Shown here one piece after another: positions 1 through 8,294 of a stretch of DNA of 50,775 nucleotides. The position numbers and the translations under genes were made by a program. Each line of letters starts with the position of its first letter. Positions within the stretch are counted from its first letter, which is position 1. The notes below the pieces were generated by a model. It had not been told where the DNA came from, did no database searches, and was given only the letters and a program-made list of their open reading frames with translations. Origin of the DNA: CAZFVY01 sp964522665 (GTDB taxonomy: Bacteria > Verrucomicrobiota > Verrucomicrobiia > Limisphaerales > CAZFVY01); NCBI GenBank assembly GCA_964522665.1, contig CAZFVY010000046.1, positions 1-50,775 of the forward strand. Reading direction: 5' to 3'.

Positions 1-3
1 AAG

Positions 4-79
4 TGGTGCCCCGGCCTGGACTTGAACCAGGAACCAATTGATTAAGAGTCAACTGCTCTGCCAATTGAGCTACCGAGGC
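4..79 (-). tRNA. tRNA-Lys (anticodon CTT)
   Basis: Read on the minus strand, this is a complete 76-nt cloverleaf. The acceptor stem GCCTCGG (73-79) pairs with CCGGGGC, followed by discriminator A and an encoded CCA (4-6). The D-stem starts GCTC. The anticodon arm has stem GTTGA/TCAAT and loop CTCTTAA, giving anticodon CTT (44-46), which reads AAG lysine codons. The T-arm has stem CCTGG/CCAGG with loop TTCAAGT. All stems pair with only G-T wobble exceptions, so it should be functional. Confidence 0.97.
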
Positions 80-97
80 AACCCGCTTGTCCAAAAT

Positions 98-126
98 GTG
101 TTACGAGGAAACCGACCAGCCGTCAA
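98..126 (-). promoter_or_regulatory. sigma-70-type promoter of tRNA-Lys
   Basis: On the minus strand TTGACG (121-126) matches the -35 consensus at five of six positions. It is separated by exactly 17 bp from TAACAC (98-103), a weaker -10. The -10 ends 18 nt before the tRNA 5' end, which would leave a leader of about 11 nt. Spacing and position suit a tRNA promoter; the -10 is only a 3/6 match. Confidence 0.45.
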
Positions 127-471
127 GGCGCGAATCGCGGCGCGCTTTCGTGACCACCGCCGACCCGTCGCTTGGACGCCAACTCGCGCCCCTGCCGCGC
201 TTCGCCCCAACTTCGTGACCGGTTCCGTTCGTCAACACGGGCGGTTAATATGCACGCGGAATCGCAAAGAGCAAGCCGTTTTGTCGCGATCGTTTGGCCG
301 CGATTTGAGGCTGAAAATGCCCCCGCTTCTCGGAATCAGGCGCGCGTTGGTCGGGCCGCGACCGAACCCGAGGACGAGGGGTTCTCGGCGACGTTGGCGT
401 CCCAATGACGACTGCCTCGGGCGCGCGCCCCGGGCGACCGCAGGTTCAGCCGAAGGACGCGCGGGCTCCAT
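127..471. other. gene-poor intergenic region
   Basis: About 345 bp between the tRNA promoter and the 3' end of the glycosyltransferase gene. Open frames exist on both strands, but their translations are arginine/proline-rich, show no recognisable domain and overlap one another, as expected by chance in GC-rich DNA. I see no convincing hairpin or repeat. Confidence 0.5.
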
Positions 472-1608
472 TCAGCACGGTTGAAGCTTGCCGCCGCGCA
501 CGACTTGGTAACGTTGTCCCCGCCAGACAATCTGATTGCCAAACCACGAGGCGAACCAGATCGCGACCTGCAGCAGGTCTTTGGCGAGGACCAGCCAATC
601 GTAGAAAAACGGCGCCCGGCTGCGGGTCAGGCTTTTCTGGTGAGCGAGGGCGGTCCCCATCCGGACGACCCAACAGATCAAACAAACCAGCAAGACCTTC
701 TTCGACGGCTCGATCGCCAGCCAAAGCAGCGGCCAGAGCGTCGCATTGCTCAAAATGCTAAAAAAGTACTGCGCGGGCCGGCAGCAGCGAATGGTTCTGG
801 CCCAACGGAGTTGATGCGCCCACACTTCCCTAAAGCTCATCGGAGCCGACCAGCATTCCGCGACGACCGGGCAAAGTTCCAGCCGGCGACCCGCGCGATG
901 AATCCGATTCCCAAGCTGGTAATCGTCCGCCAAAAAATCGACGAGCGCCTCGAAGCCTCCCAGCGACTGAATTTCGCCGCGCGGAAACGCCATCACGGCG
1001 CCCAGCGCGAAATCCATCGCCTTCAGGCTGCGCGCCTGCAGCACCTGACTCCAAAAATCCGCGTTGATCGCGACCGCCTCCCAGCGCATCGGCAGCGTCG
1101 CCGGGTTCGCCAGCGAGTACAGACAATTGACCAATCCCACCGTCCCTTCTCGCAACGGCGCCACCAAGCTGGCCAACAAATCCGCCGGCGCCCGCACGTC
1201 GGCGTCACTGACCACCCAAATCGGATGCTTGGCTCGCGCCTGTAATTGGACCAGCGTCGAAACTTTGCGATTCGCGCCGAGATTGCGGTCGCAGATGACC
1301 AACTCCGCGTTGCCGCGATTCGACGCCGCGATCAGCTCGTTCACCACGCGGCAGACCGGATCGTCCGGGTCGGCGACGCCGAAAAGTATTTGCACCTGCC
1401 CCCCATAGTCTTGGGCGACCCAACTGCGCAGGCACGCCGCGGTGTCAGGCTCGCAGCCCTTCAGAGGTTTAAATATCGTGACCGCCGGGGAAAACGCGGG
1501 ATGTCCAATCCGCTTGTGCAACGGAAAGCGGGCCGCCGCGCGCCACTGCCAAACCGTCAGCGCAAGGCTTAACAGCGCCAGAAAACCGGGGAGGAGTGCG
1601 AGGATCAT
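472..1608 (-). CDS. ceramide-glucosyltransferase-like GT2/GT21 glycosyltransferase
   Basis: A membrane-associated family 2/21 glycosyltransferase that would transfer a sugar from a nucleotide donor to a lipid acceptor. Numbered from the ATG at 1608 (378 aa), an N-terminal hydrophobic segment (2-20) is followed by a GT-A fold with GVADPDD near 77-83, the metal-binding SDAD at 134-137, an acidic DDYQLG at 228-233 and the processive-type QLRWAR at 266-271. This motif order matches ceramide glucosyltransferase and the bacterial hopanoid glycosyltransferase HpnI. A second hydrophobic region lies at about 285-345. A TTG at 1674 and an ATG at 1638 are in-frame alternatives; 1608 was chosen because the protein then opens directly with the membrane helix. 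No hopanoid genes are nearby, so the acceptor is unknown. Confidence 0.85.
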   Translation of the reverse strand: MILALLPGFLALLSLALTVWQWRAAARFPLHKRIGHPAFSPAVTIFKPLKGCEPDTAACLRSWVAQDYGGQVQILFGVADPDDPVCRVVNELIAASNRGNAELVICDRNLGANRKVSTLVQLQARAKHPIWVVSDADVRAPADLLASLVAPLREGTVGLVNCLYSLANPATLPMRWEAVAINADFWSQVLQARSLKAMDFALGAVMAFPRGEIQSLGGFEALVDFLADDYQLGNRIHRAGRRLELCPVVAECWSAPMSFREVWAHQLRWARTIRCCRPAQYFFSILSNATLWPLLWLAIEPSKKVLLVCLICWVVRMGTALAHQKSLTRSRAPFFYDWLVLAKDLLQVAIWFASWFGNQIVWRGQRYQVVRGGKLQPC

Positions 1609-1792
1609 GTTAGACAAGGCCCGCCCCACGGGCGGCATCTGGTCGATTCTCGAAACTGACCCCCGGCTTGGCAAGGGCTAAATGTAAGAGAAACACCGGC
1701 ACCAAGCGACGGAACCAGAACCCGCCTATAAATCCCATCCCGTCCCATTCATTCCCATTCGCCGCGGTTACGAACGAGACGCCAGCCCGCGC

Positions 1793-3010
1793 CTAAAACT
1801 GATCGATCGCGACGACTCGCAGGAGTTCGTCGTGGGTGGTCTGACCATTCAAGACCCGGCCCAGCCCGATCGTCCAAAGCGTTTGCATGCCCTGCTGATT
1901 GGCCACTTGCTGCAAGGCCCTGGTCGGAAGTTTCTGCAAAATGGAGTCCCGCAACACCTCGTCAACGACGAGCATCTCCGTGATCGCGTTTCGGCCCATG
2001 TAGCCGGTGTTCAGACACTCCGGGCATCCGCCGCCCCGCCGGAAAGTCGCGGTCTCGATGGCTTCCGGCGGCAGCAGGCGGAGGAACGCCGGCTCCGGTT
2101 GGTAAGGCTCCGCGCAATAGGTGCAGTTCTTGCGGATCAATCGCAGACCAATCACCCCGATGATGCTCGAGGAAAGCAGGAACGGCTCGATGTCCATGTT
2201 GATCATTCGCGCGAACACTCCCGCCGTGCTGCCGCTGTGAATCGTGCTGATGACCAAATGCCCGGTCAGGCCGGCCTGAACGGCGATCGCCGCGGTCTCC
2301 GGATCGCGAATCTCGCCGATCATGATCACCTGGGGATCTTGCCGCATTAAGGAGCGCAACGCCTTGGGGTAGCTGAATTCCTTGGCCGGATTGATCTGCG
2401 CCTGGCTGATCATTGGCAGGTTGAATTCCACCGGGTCTTCGACCGTGCTGATGCTGATGGAAACGCCATGCTTTTCGACCAAATGATGCAAGGCGGCGTA
2501 AATCGCCGTCGTCTTGCCGGAGCCGGTCGGCCCGGTCAACAGCAAGAGGCCGCTCGGCCGGCCCAGCAGTTTGACAAACATGCGGAGCGTCTCATCGTCG
2601 AAGCCCAAGGTTGCGAGGTCAAAGCTGCGGTTGCTGGGATCGAAGATGCGGACGACGATCTTCTCACCCCGCACGGTGGGGAAGACGGAGATTCGCAACT
2701 CGACGCCGCCGAGTTCCGTATTCGCCGGCGCGTGACCCTCCTGGGGCAGATCGGTCTGATACGAGATAAGATTGGCCATCACCTTGAGCCGGCCGGAAAT
2801 CTTCTCCATCAGGTCCAGCGGCAAGTGAACCAACTCGTTGAGCACGCCCAGCAGCCGGATGCGGACCACCAGCGTGCTTTCCCACGGCTCGATGTGGATG
2901 TCGCTCGCGCCCGCCTTGATGGCGTCGATGATCAAATAGTTAACCAGAACCGCGACCTCAATGCCTTGTTGCGCGGAAACGGACTGCAAATAGCGTGTGG
3001 TTTCGTTCAC
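1793..3010 (-). CDS. GspE/PulE/PilB-family secretion or pilus ATPase, short form
   Basis: A cytoplasmic hexameric ATPase of the type that powers type II secretion or type IV pilus assembly. It shows the family motif ASDIHIEP near the N-terminus, Walker A GPTGSGKTT, the Asp box IGEIRDPETA, a His box STIHSG, and a zinc-binding pair CTYC and CPEC in the C-terminal half. At roughly 405-420 aa it lacks the N-terminal domain that brings typical GspE/PilB to about 560 aa. The usual RxRIDG motif reads RIRLLG here, so the conserved Asp is replaced. The start is uncertain: GTG at 3010 is used, and an in-frame TTG lies at 3052. No pilin, prepilin peptidase or platform gene lies beside it, so it is an orphan here. 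It is transcribed divergently from the ECF operon. Confidence 0.88.
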   Translation of the reverse strand: MNETTRYLQSVSAQQGIEVAVLVNYLIIDAIKAGASDIHIEPWESTLVVRIRLLGVLNELVHLPLDLMEKISGRLKVMANLISYQTDLPQEGHAPANTELGGVELRISVFPTVRGEKIVVRIFDPSNRSFDLATLGFDDETLRMFVKLLGRPSGLLLLTGPTGSGKTTAIYAALHHLVEKHGVSISISTVEDPVEFNLPMISQAQINPAKEFSYPKALRSLMRQDPQVIMIGEIRDPETAAIAVQAGLTGHLVISTIHSGSTAGVFARMINMDIEPFLLSSSIIGVIGLRLIRKNCTYCAEPYQPEPAFLRLLPPEAIETATFRRGGGCPECLNTGYMGRNAITEMLVVDEVLRDSILQKLPTRALQQVANQQGMQTLWTIGLGRVLNGQTTHDELLRVVAIDQF

Positions 3011-3230
3011 TTGTCGATTTTCATTATGGCCTTGGCGACCGGTAATTGGCAACGAAAACGGGGCGAATCGGAGCGGAAAAGACCGCGCCCGGAACCCCGT
3101 CTCGAACCTTGGAACCCATTTCCCGCGAAATCGCTCAAAAAAAGTTTCGCCACGGACTCCCCGAAAGCTCGGATCGCGTTTTTATTCAGAATTGAACCTT
3201 TGGCGACCTGCCCCATTCAACTTGGTATAG

Positions 3231-3776
3231 ATGCTGGTAGTGGAATGTGACGCTCAATTGCCGGTCGCGGAAGCCAGGCGGGGAGACCCGGCGGCATGGG
3301 ACGCCCTGTTCAAGCGCTATCAGTTGCCGCTTTACGCCTATGTCTTTGAACTGGTCCGCCACGAGCAAACTTGCCTCGACATCGTCCAGGAGACGTTCAT
3401 CAACGCCACTCGCTACCTCGGGAGTCTGCGCAATGACCAACGTTTCGGTTCCTGGTTGTTCGCGATCGCCCATCAGAAATGCATTCAACAATGGCGGAAG
3501 CCCAAGCGAGATGAAGTCCCGTGGGAGGACCCCCTGGACGAGCTCGTCGGCGCCGAAGCCGGACCCGCGGACATGATGATTCGCCAGGAACAGGAAGCCG
3601 AATTGATGGCCCGAGTCGCGGAGCTTCCCCTCGCGCAACGCTCGGTCCTGCTCCTCCATTTCATCGAGGGCTTCTCGCTCGAAGAGATTGCCCACGTGAC
3701 GCAAGCGCACGTCGGAACCGTTAAGTCGCGCCTGCATTACGCCAAACGCGCCCTGCGCGAACTCCTAAAACCATGA
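3231..3776 (+). CDS. ECF-subfamily RNA polymerase sigma factor
   Basis: A 181-aa sigma-70 family protein of the extracytoplasmic-function type that would direct RNA polymerase to a small regulon. Region 2 covers about residues 13-90, with the DIVQETF and FGSWLFAIAHQKC motifs typical of ECF proteins. Region 4 covers about 122-178 with a helix-turn-helix SLEEIAHVTQAHVGTVKSRL. A short acidic linker (about 92-118) joins them and region 3 is absent, as expected. It is the first gene of a six-gene plus-strand operon and its stop overlaps the next start (ATGA). The 5' flank reads TATAG directly before the ATG; no Shine-Dalgarno is visible. It probably also autoregulates the operon, as is common for ECF loci. 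Confidence 0.95.
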   Translation: MLVVECDAQLPVAEARRGDPAAWDALFKRYQLPLYAYVFELVRHEQTCLDIVQETFINATRYLGSLRNDQRFGSWLFAIAHQKCIQQWRKPKRDEVPWEDPLDELVGAEAGPADMMIRQEQEAELMARVAELPLAQRSVLLLHFIEGFSLEEIAHVTQAHVGTVKSRLHYAKRALRELLKP

Positions 3777-4198
3777 AAACTCCCCGCGATCTATACCTGG
3801 CCAAACATCAGGCGGCGGACGCCAAATTGGATCAGATTCGCGCCGCCACGATCAGCCGGCTTGGCACGCCGGTTTCCGCCGTCAAAGAGCGGCCGGAGGC
3901 GGCGCCGAACGCCTCGCCGTGGTGGATCACCCTCCTGCGGCCATTCCGGCTTCACCTGGCGGGATTGGCCGCAGTATGGACGGCGATTCTGGCGTTCAAT
4001 CTGACCACGCCCGCGTCGCCTCCGAACGCATTTGCCGCCGTCAAGCCGACCGCCCGCGAGTTGATCCTGGCGTTGGTCCAAAAACATCGCCTTTTGGCGC
4101 AACTGGCCGATTTTGACCCGCCGAGTCCCGCGGAACCAACCAAGCCAACGCCCGACGGGCCGCGCGGCCAGCTCCGCATCGAGATGATCGTCGTCTAA
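3773..4198 (+). CDS. small membrane protein, possible anti-sigma factor
   Basis: A 141-aa protein translationally coupled to the ECF sigma gene through a 4-bp ATGA overlap. It has a charged N-terminal cytoplasmic part (about 1-55, starting MKTPRDLYLAKHQAADAKLD), one hydrophobic helix (about 57-76) and a C-terminal part rich in Pro and Lys (about 77-141). Gene order and topology are those of an anti-sigma factor. However, the zinc-type anti-sigma motif HxxxCxxC is absent, so this would be a different class. I recognise no named domain; the anti-sigma role is an inference from position only. Confidence 0.75.
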   Translation: MKTPRDLYLAKHQAADAKLDQIRAATISRLGTPVSAVKERPEAAPNASPWWITLLRPFRLHLAGLAAVWTAILAFNLTTPASPPNAFAAVKPTARELILALVQKHRLLAQLADFDPPSPAEPTKPTPDGPRGQLRIEMIVV

Positions 4199-4230
4199 AC
4201 GCTCCCAGACCACCACGAATCGCAAACATT

Positions 4231-5793
4231 ATGCCCTCCACCGCTCCCGAAAAATCGCTCGTCCGCCGCAGCCCAATACTGCGGGCGATTCGCTGGTGGA
4301 CGCTGCGGCGCCTCTCCCTCACGATCGCGTGGGTCGCGACCCTCGTCATCCTCCTGCATTCGATCTACCTCTGGCGCGGCAAGCGGGCCTGGCTGGCGTA
4401 CGTCAAGGAAGTCACGGCCCGCGGCGAAACGTTGGATCCCAACGCCTTCGTTCCGGCGCCTGTGCCAGATGAGCAGAATTTCGCGATGACCCCGCTCCTG
4501 GCGCCGCTTTGCGATTACGAATGGGACAGCCGCAGCAATCACTGGCGCTGGCGGAACGAGGCCGCCTACCAGCGGACGATGGAATTCGGCGCCGCGTTCA
4601 GTTGGCCGACGGAAAACCGGACGATCAAAGAACTGATGTTGCCGGCCGTCGGCGCCGAGAACGGCATCATCACCAATTCCGCCGCGCGGGCGGCGGCCGC
4701 GACAGTGGTTTTGCGGAAACTCAAAGAATACGAACCTCAACTCGACGAGCTGCGCCAGGCCAGTCACCGCCCGTTCTCGCGGTTCAATATCCACTACGAC
4801 AATGACCTCGCCGGCGACGTCCTGCTCCCCCACCTCGATATTCTCCGTCGCGCCGGCAAGATCATTAGCCTGCGCGCTTCCGCCGAGTTGGCGTTGGGTC
4901 AAGGCGAGGCCGCTTTCGCCGACATCGATCTAATTCTCTCTCTGGCCAACGCGAGCCGCGCCGAGCCGTTCCTCTTTTCCCAATTCCAGCGCGTCGGGCT
5001 GCTTCGCGAGGCCCTGCGAGTCATCCGCGAGGGATTAGCCACGCGGCTTTGGACCGGCCCACAGTGGCAACGGCTCCAGGGCGAATTGGAACCGCTCAAC
5101 TTGCTGGCCGACCTGTCTCGAACGCAACGAGCCGACCTCGCGCAACAGAACCACATTCTCGATCAGTTGCGGGAAGCGCGGAATTGGAAACTCTTCCTTT
5201 TCGGCTCCGAGCAGGCCAGCGGCGACCCGGTGCAATCGGCCATCGGTTTCGTGGTCGAATTGCTTCCCCGCGGCTGGTTCTACCTCAATCAACTGGAATT
5301 CAACCGGCTCTATCACGACCGTGTGCTCCCTGGACTGAACCCGCAGGCCAGGCGGGTTTATCCAAGCGTCATTTCCACGAACCAAACGAGCCTTGAGGCG
5401 GCGGCCAGAAGTCCGTTACGGGCCATCGCGCACAACCAACTCTTTGGCATGCTGCTGCTTTTCAAATCTGGCTCCCCGGCGAACTTTGATTTGCAGTTCG
5501 CCCGGTTTCAGTGCGAGCTGGACCAGGCGGTTATTGCGTGCGGCTTGGAGCGCTACCGCCTGGTGAATAACGCCTATCCGGAAACTCTGGCCGAGCTAAC
5601 GCCCCGATACCTCGACCAACTCCCGCATGACCTCATCGGCGGCGAACCGCTCCACTATCGTCGGCAGACGGACGGCGCCTACCTGCTCTATTCGATCGGC
5701 TGGAACGAACGGGATGACCACGGGGTCCAACGCCCACTCCGCGCCGCGAAAAGCTCCTGGTCCGTCGATCGCGACGGAGATTGGGTATGGTAA
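4231..5793 (+). CDS. uncharacterised membrane-anchored protein in ECF-ABC operon
   Basis: A 520-aa protein with one N-terminal transmembrane helix (about residues 27-48) and a large, mostly helical region probably outside the membrane. The last 80 residues include NNAYPETLAELTPRYL and a later LLYSIGWNERDDHG. This tail resembles the C-terminal end of pseudopilin-like and hypothetical proteins common in Verrucomicrobiota and Planctomycetota, where 'YP..LAEL.P.Y' is followed by '.LLYS.G...DD.G'. I recognise no catalytic motif. It lies 32 bp after the putative anti-sigma gene and overlaps the ABC ATPase gene by 7 bp, so it probably acts with the transporter. Confidence 0.85.
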   Translation: MPSTAPEKSLVRRSPILRAIRWWTLRRLSLTIAWVATLVILLHSIYLWRGKRAWLAYVKEVTARGETLDPNAFVPAPVPDEQNFAMTPLLAPLCDYEWDSRSNHWRWRNEAAYQRTMEFGAAFSWPTENRTIKELMLPAVGAENGIITNSAARAAAATVVLRKLKEYEPQLDELRQASHRPFSRFNIHYDNDLAGDVLLPHLDILRRAGKIISLRASAELALGQGEAAFADIDLILSLANASRAEPFLFSQFQRVGLLREALRVIREGLATRLWTGPQWQRLQGELEPLNLLADLSRTQRADLAQQNHILDQLREARNWKLFLFGSEQASGDPVQSAIGFVVELLPRGWFYLNQLEFNRLYHDRVLPGLNPQARRVYPSVISTNQTSLEAAARSPLRAIAHNQLFGMLLLFKSGSPANFDLQFARFQCELDQAVIACGLERYRLVNNAYPETLAELTPRYLDQLPHDLIGGEPLHYRRQTDGAYLLYSIGWNERDDHGVQRPLRAAKSSWSVDRDGDWVW

Positions 5794-6617
5794 CGCCGAC
5801 TGAAACTCTCACCCGCCTTCCGAACGCCCACCGGACGGATGAGGCTTCCAATTCTCCTCTTCGCCGAACGGATTCAAAGCCGGCCATTGAGGTAAACAAT
5901 TTTACCAAGACTTACGGCGACTACACGGCGGTCGCCGACCTCTCGTTTGGCGTCAACCCCGGGGAAATCGTCGGTTTAGTGGGAGCCAATGGCGCCGGCA
6001 AGACGACCACCCTGCGGGCGTTAACCGGTATCCTCCGCCCGACCGCCGGTGAATTGCGCATCTGCGGCCACGACGTTCTGCGCGAGCCGATCGCCGCCAA
6101 ACGCAAAATGGCTTACATCCCCGACACCTCCCATCCGTTTGAACTGCTCACCGTCACGGAGCATCTCCATTTCATTGCCTTGGCGTACCACGTTGAAAAT
6201 GCTCCGGCAAAATACGCGGAGCTGCTCGCCGAGCTGGACTTGACCGAGAAACGGCATGCGCCGGCGGCGACCCTGTCTCGCGGCATGACGCAAAAGCTCG
6301 CGCTCGCCTGCGCGTTCATCCGGGAACCACGGGTGATCATCCTGGACGAACCATTGACCGGGCTGGACCCTCGCGGCATTCGCAATATGAAAGACTCCAT
6401 CCGCCGCCGCGCCGCCGCCGGGACCGCGTTCCTGCTTTCGTCGCATCTGTTGGAACTGGTTGAACTTCTGTGCGACCGCGTGCTCATCATCCACGGCGGG
6501 CGAAAGGTCGCCTTCGGACCACTGGAGGAGATTCGCGAGGGAGTGAAAATGACCGCCGACGCCACCCTTGAAGAGGTGTTTTTCGCGGTGACGAAAAAAT
6601 CAGCGTCGGCCGGCTGA
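5787..6617 (+). CDS. ABC transporter ATP-binding protein (exporter type)
   Basis: The nucleotide-binding subunit of an ABC-2-type exporter. Visible motifs are Walker A GANGAGKTTT, the Q-loop region following AYIPDTSHPFELLT, the signature LSRGMTQKL (a variant of LSGGQ), Walker B VIILDEPLTGLDP, and the H-loop SSHLLE. This arrangement is that of the CcmA/NatA-like ATPases that pair with separate membrane proteins. The ATG at 5787 overlaps the end of the previous gene by 7 bp; a TTG at 5781 is an alternative. About 35 residues precede the ABC domain. The permease gene begins 23 bp downstream. Confidence 0.95.
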   Translation: MVTPTETLTRLPNAHRTDEASNSPLRRTDSKPAIEVNNFTKTYGDYTAVADLSFGVNPGEIVGLVGANGAGKTTTLRALTGILRPTAGELRICGHDVLREPIAAKRKMAYIPDTSHPFELLTVTEHLHFIALAYHVENAPAKYAELLAELDLTEKRHAPAATLSRGMTQKLALACAFIREPRVIILDEPLTGLDPRGIRNMKDSIRRRAAAGTAFLLSSHLLELVELLCDRVLIIHGGRKVAFGPLEEIREGVKMTADATLEEVFFAVTKKSASAG

Positions 6618-6640
6618 CGGCGGGCCTGCCGACACATGCC

Positions 6641-8290
6641 ATGAATCGCGCCTTGCTCTACCTGGAACGAGTTCACTGGCAGCGGCGCGGCGGCGCCTTC
6701 CTGCGCGGCTTGCGCCGCCCCACCCGTTTGCTCGGCCTGATGGCCGCGGTCGGCGCCGGCGCCTTGCTCGTTCGCCTGCGCGGGCTCCCGACGTTTGACG
6801 CGCTTTGCCGCCTGCCGTCGTTGCTCATCCTTGGCTCCGTATTGCTCGCGGCGACGACGTTTCGCGCGTTCATGCGGCGTGGACTGGGCTTGACCCGAGC
6901 CGAAGCGGAGTTTGTTTTGAGCGGCCCGTTTGAAACGCGGGAACTTCTGCTCTATCGCTGGCTCCCCGCCTATGCGTATTCGCTCCTCACCGGCGCCGCT
7001 TTTCTCGCGCTGTTTCGGACTCATCTCGAAAATCCGCTCCTCACCGCCGCGACTCTCACGGCGTTCCAGATTGCGTGCCATCATTTGGCGAGCGCGGTCG
7101 CGCTTTACGCCGATTCCCTCCCCGACTCGGCCTACCGACGCCTGCGACCGATGGTCGTCGGCGCAGCGGGGCTGTTGTTCGCCGTTGGCGCCGGCGCCAT
7201 CGTGCTGGCCAGTAAAGCGATGTACTTGACGTCGCCGTTGCCGGCCCCCTTGGAGACTCTGTTGACCGCGGGCTGGGCGCGACTGGCCTTCTGGCCACAG
7301 GTGGACTTGCTCGACCTCGGCACGGCGCCGGCCCTCCGAGACGCTTCACTCGGCCTGGTCAACCCCCTCCTCGAAACGTCCAGCTTGGCGCTTTGTCAGT
7401 GGGCCGGGTTCTTCAGCCTCGGAGCGGCAGCGCTGCTGAGTCCGCGCCTGGCCTACCGTTTCGGCGGCGGCTTCCGAGAACGGCGCGATGCCGATCCAAT
7501 AGTGGAAGCTCAAGGCGGGGATCCCGCCACGAAGTTCCGCGGCTCTGAGTCCGGCCTCGGCGAAGCGGCTCGCTCCGCTGGCATTCCCGCGCTGCGCGCC
7601 TTTCGCGGAGCCGGTTCGATGGCCTGGAAAAATTTGCTTAACGCCCGGCGATCAATCCGGGAAGTCGCCTACGGCTTCATCGTGACGGCCGTTTATTCGG
7701 CGGCGGTTTTCTGCTTCCTTGATGGCTACGAATCCGAAATCCTCGTCAGCGCCGTCGCCCTGTATCTTGGCTTTCTGCCGCTTTTACTGCACCGCGCGTT
7801 CCCGTTCGATTTCCGCGCTGACGGAACCCGGCTTTGGGAGCATCACACGTTGCCGTTTCCGCCGGTTGCCCACGCCGCGGGCCAGCTCGCGATTCCCTGC
7901 GCGCTGATGTTAATCTGCCAAGCGCTCGCCGTTTTGACGTTCTGCCTGCTCGGTCAGGCGCCACCGGCCAAAACCCTCGGCTTCATGGCTGCCAGCTATC
8001 CAGCCATCATCGTCGCGTTAAGCGCCGCGGGGAATCTTCACTTTCTCTTCTTCCTCCCCAAAGGCGGAAGCGACGGCTCCAGTGAAGGGTCGGGCGCCTT
8101 GCCACGAGCCTTATTCGCGGTCGGCCTGACGGCCCTCGCCGTCGGACCCGCCATTCTAACTTACTTCAAGCTGAATCCCCGCGGGACCGCGAACGCGCTG
8201 AACGGCGCCATCGCGGTCCAGTATGCCCTCGATCTGGTCTTGATTTTGATGCTCGCGCAATTGTTCAAACGAATGGAGCCGTCAGATTAA
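6641..8290 (+). CDS. polytopic ABC exporter permease
   Basis: A 549-aa integral membrane protein with about 11-12 hydrophobic segments and a soluble loop near residues 275-325. Its position directly after the ABC ATPase gene and its hydrophobic pattern identify it as the membrane component of that exporter. The helices appear as two groups of six separated by the loop, like permeases that fuse two six-helix halves. No recognisable substrate-specific motif is present, so the cargo is unknown. It starts with ATG at 6641 and ends 4 bp before the next gene. Confidence 0.85.
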   Translation: MNRALLYLERVHWQRRGGAFLRGLRRPTRLLGLMAAVGAGALLVRLRGLPTFDALCRLPSLLILGSVLLAATTFRAFMRRGLGLTRAEAEFVLSGPFETRELLLYRWLPAYAYSLLTGAAFLALFRTHLENPLLTAATLTAFQIACHHLASAVALYADSLPDSAYRRLRPMVVGAAGLLFAVGAGAIVLASKAMYLTSPLPAPLETLLTAGWARLAFWPQVDLLDLGTAPALRDASLGLVNPLLETSSLALCQWAGFFSLGAAALLSPRLAYRFGGGFRERRDADPIVEAQGGDPATKFRGSESGLGEAARSAGIPALRAFRGAGSMAWKNLLNARRSIREVAYGFIVTAVYSAAVFCFLDGYESEILVSAVALYLGFLPLLLHRAFPFDFRADGTRLWEHHTLPFPPVAHAAGQLAIPCALMLICQALAVLTFCLLGQAPPAKTLGFMAASYPAIIVALSAAGNLHFLFFLPKGGSDGSSEGSGALPRALFAVGLTALAVGPAILTYFKLNPRGTANALNGAIAVQYALDLVLILMLAQLFKRMEPSD

Positions 8291-8294
8291 CCTC

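Noticed and set aside
3007..3216. Small ORF (69 codons) upstream of the GspE-type gene
   Set aside because: It ends inside the GspE start region, has no domain and a Ser/Arg/Gly-rich composition; MKIDK followed by a stop before the GTG is probably chance, although a frameshifted GspE start cannot be excluded.
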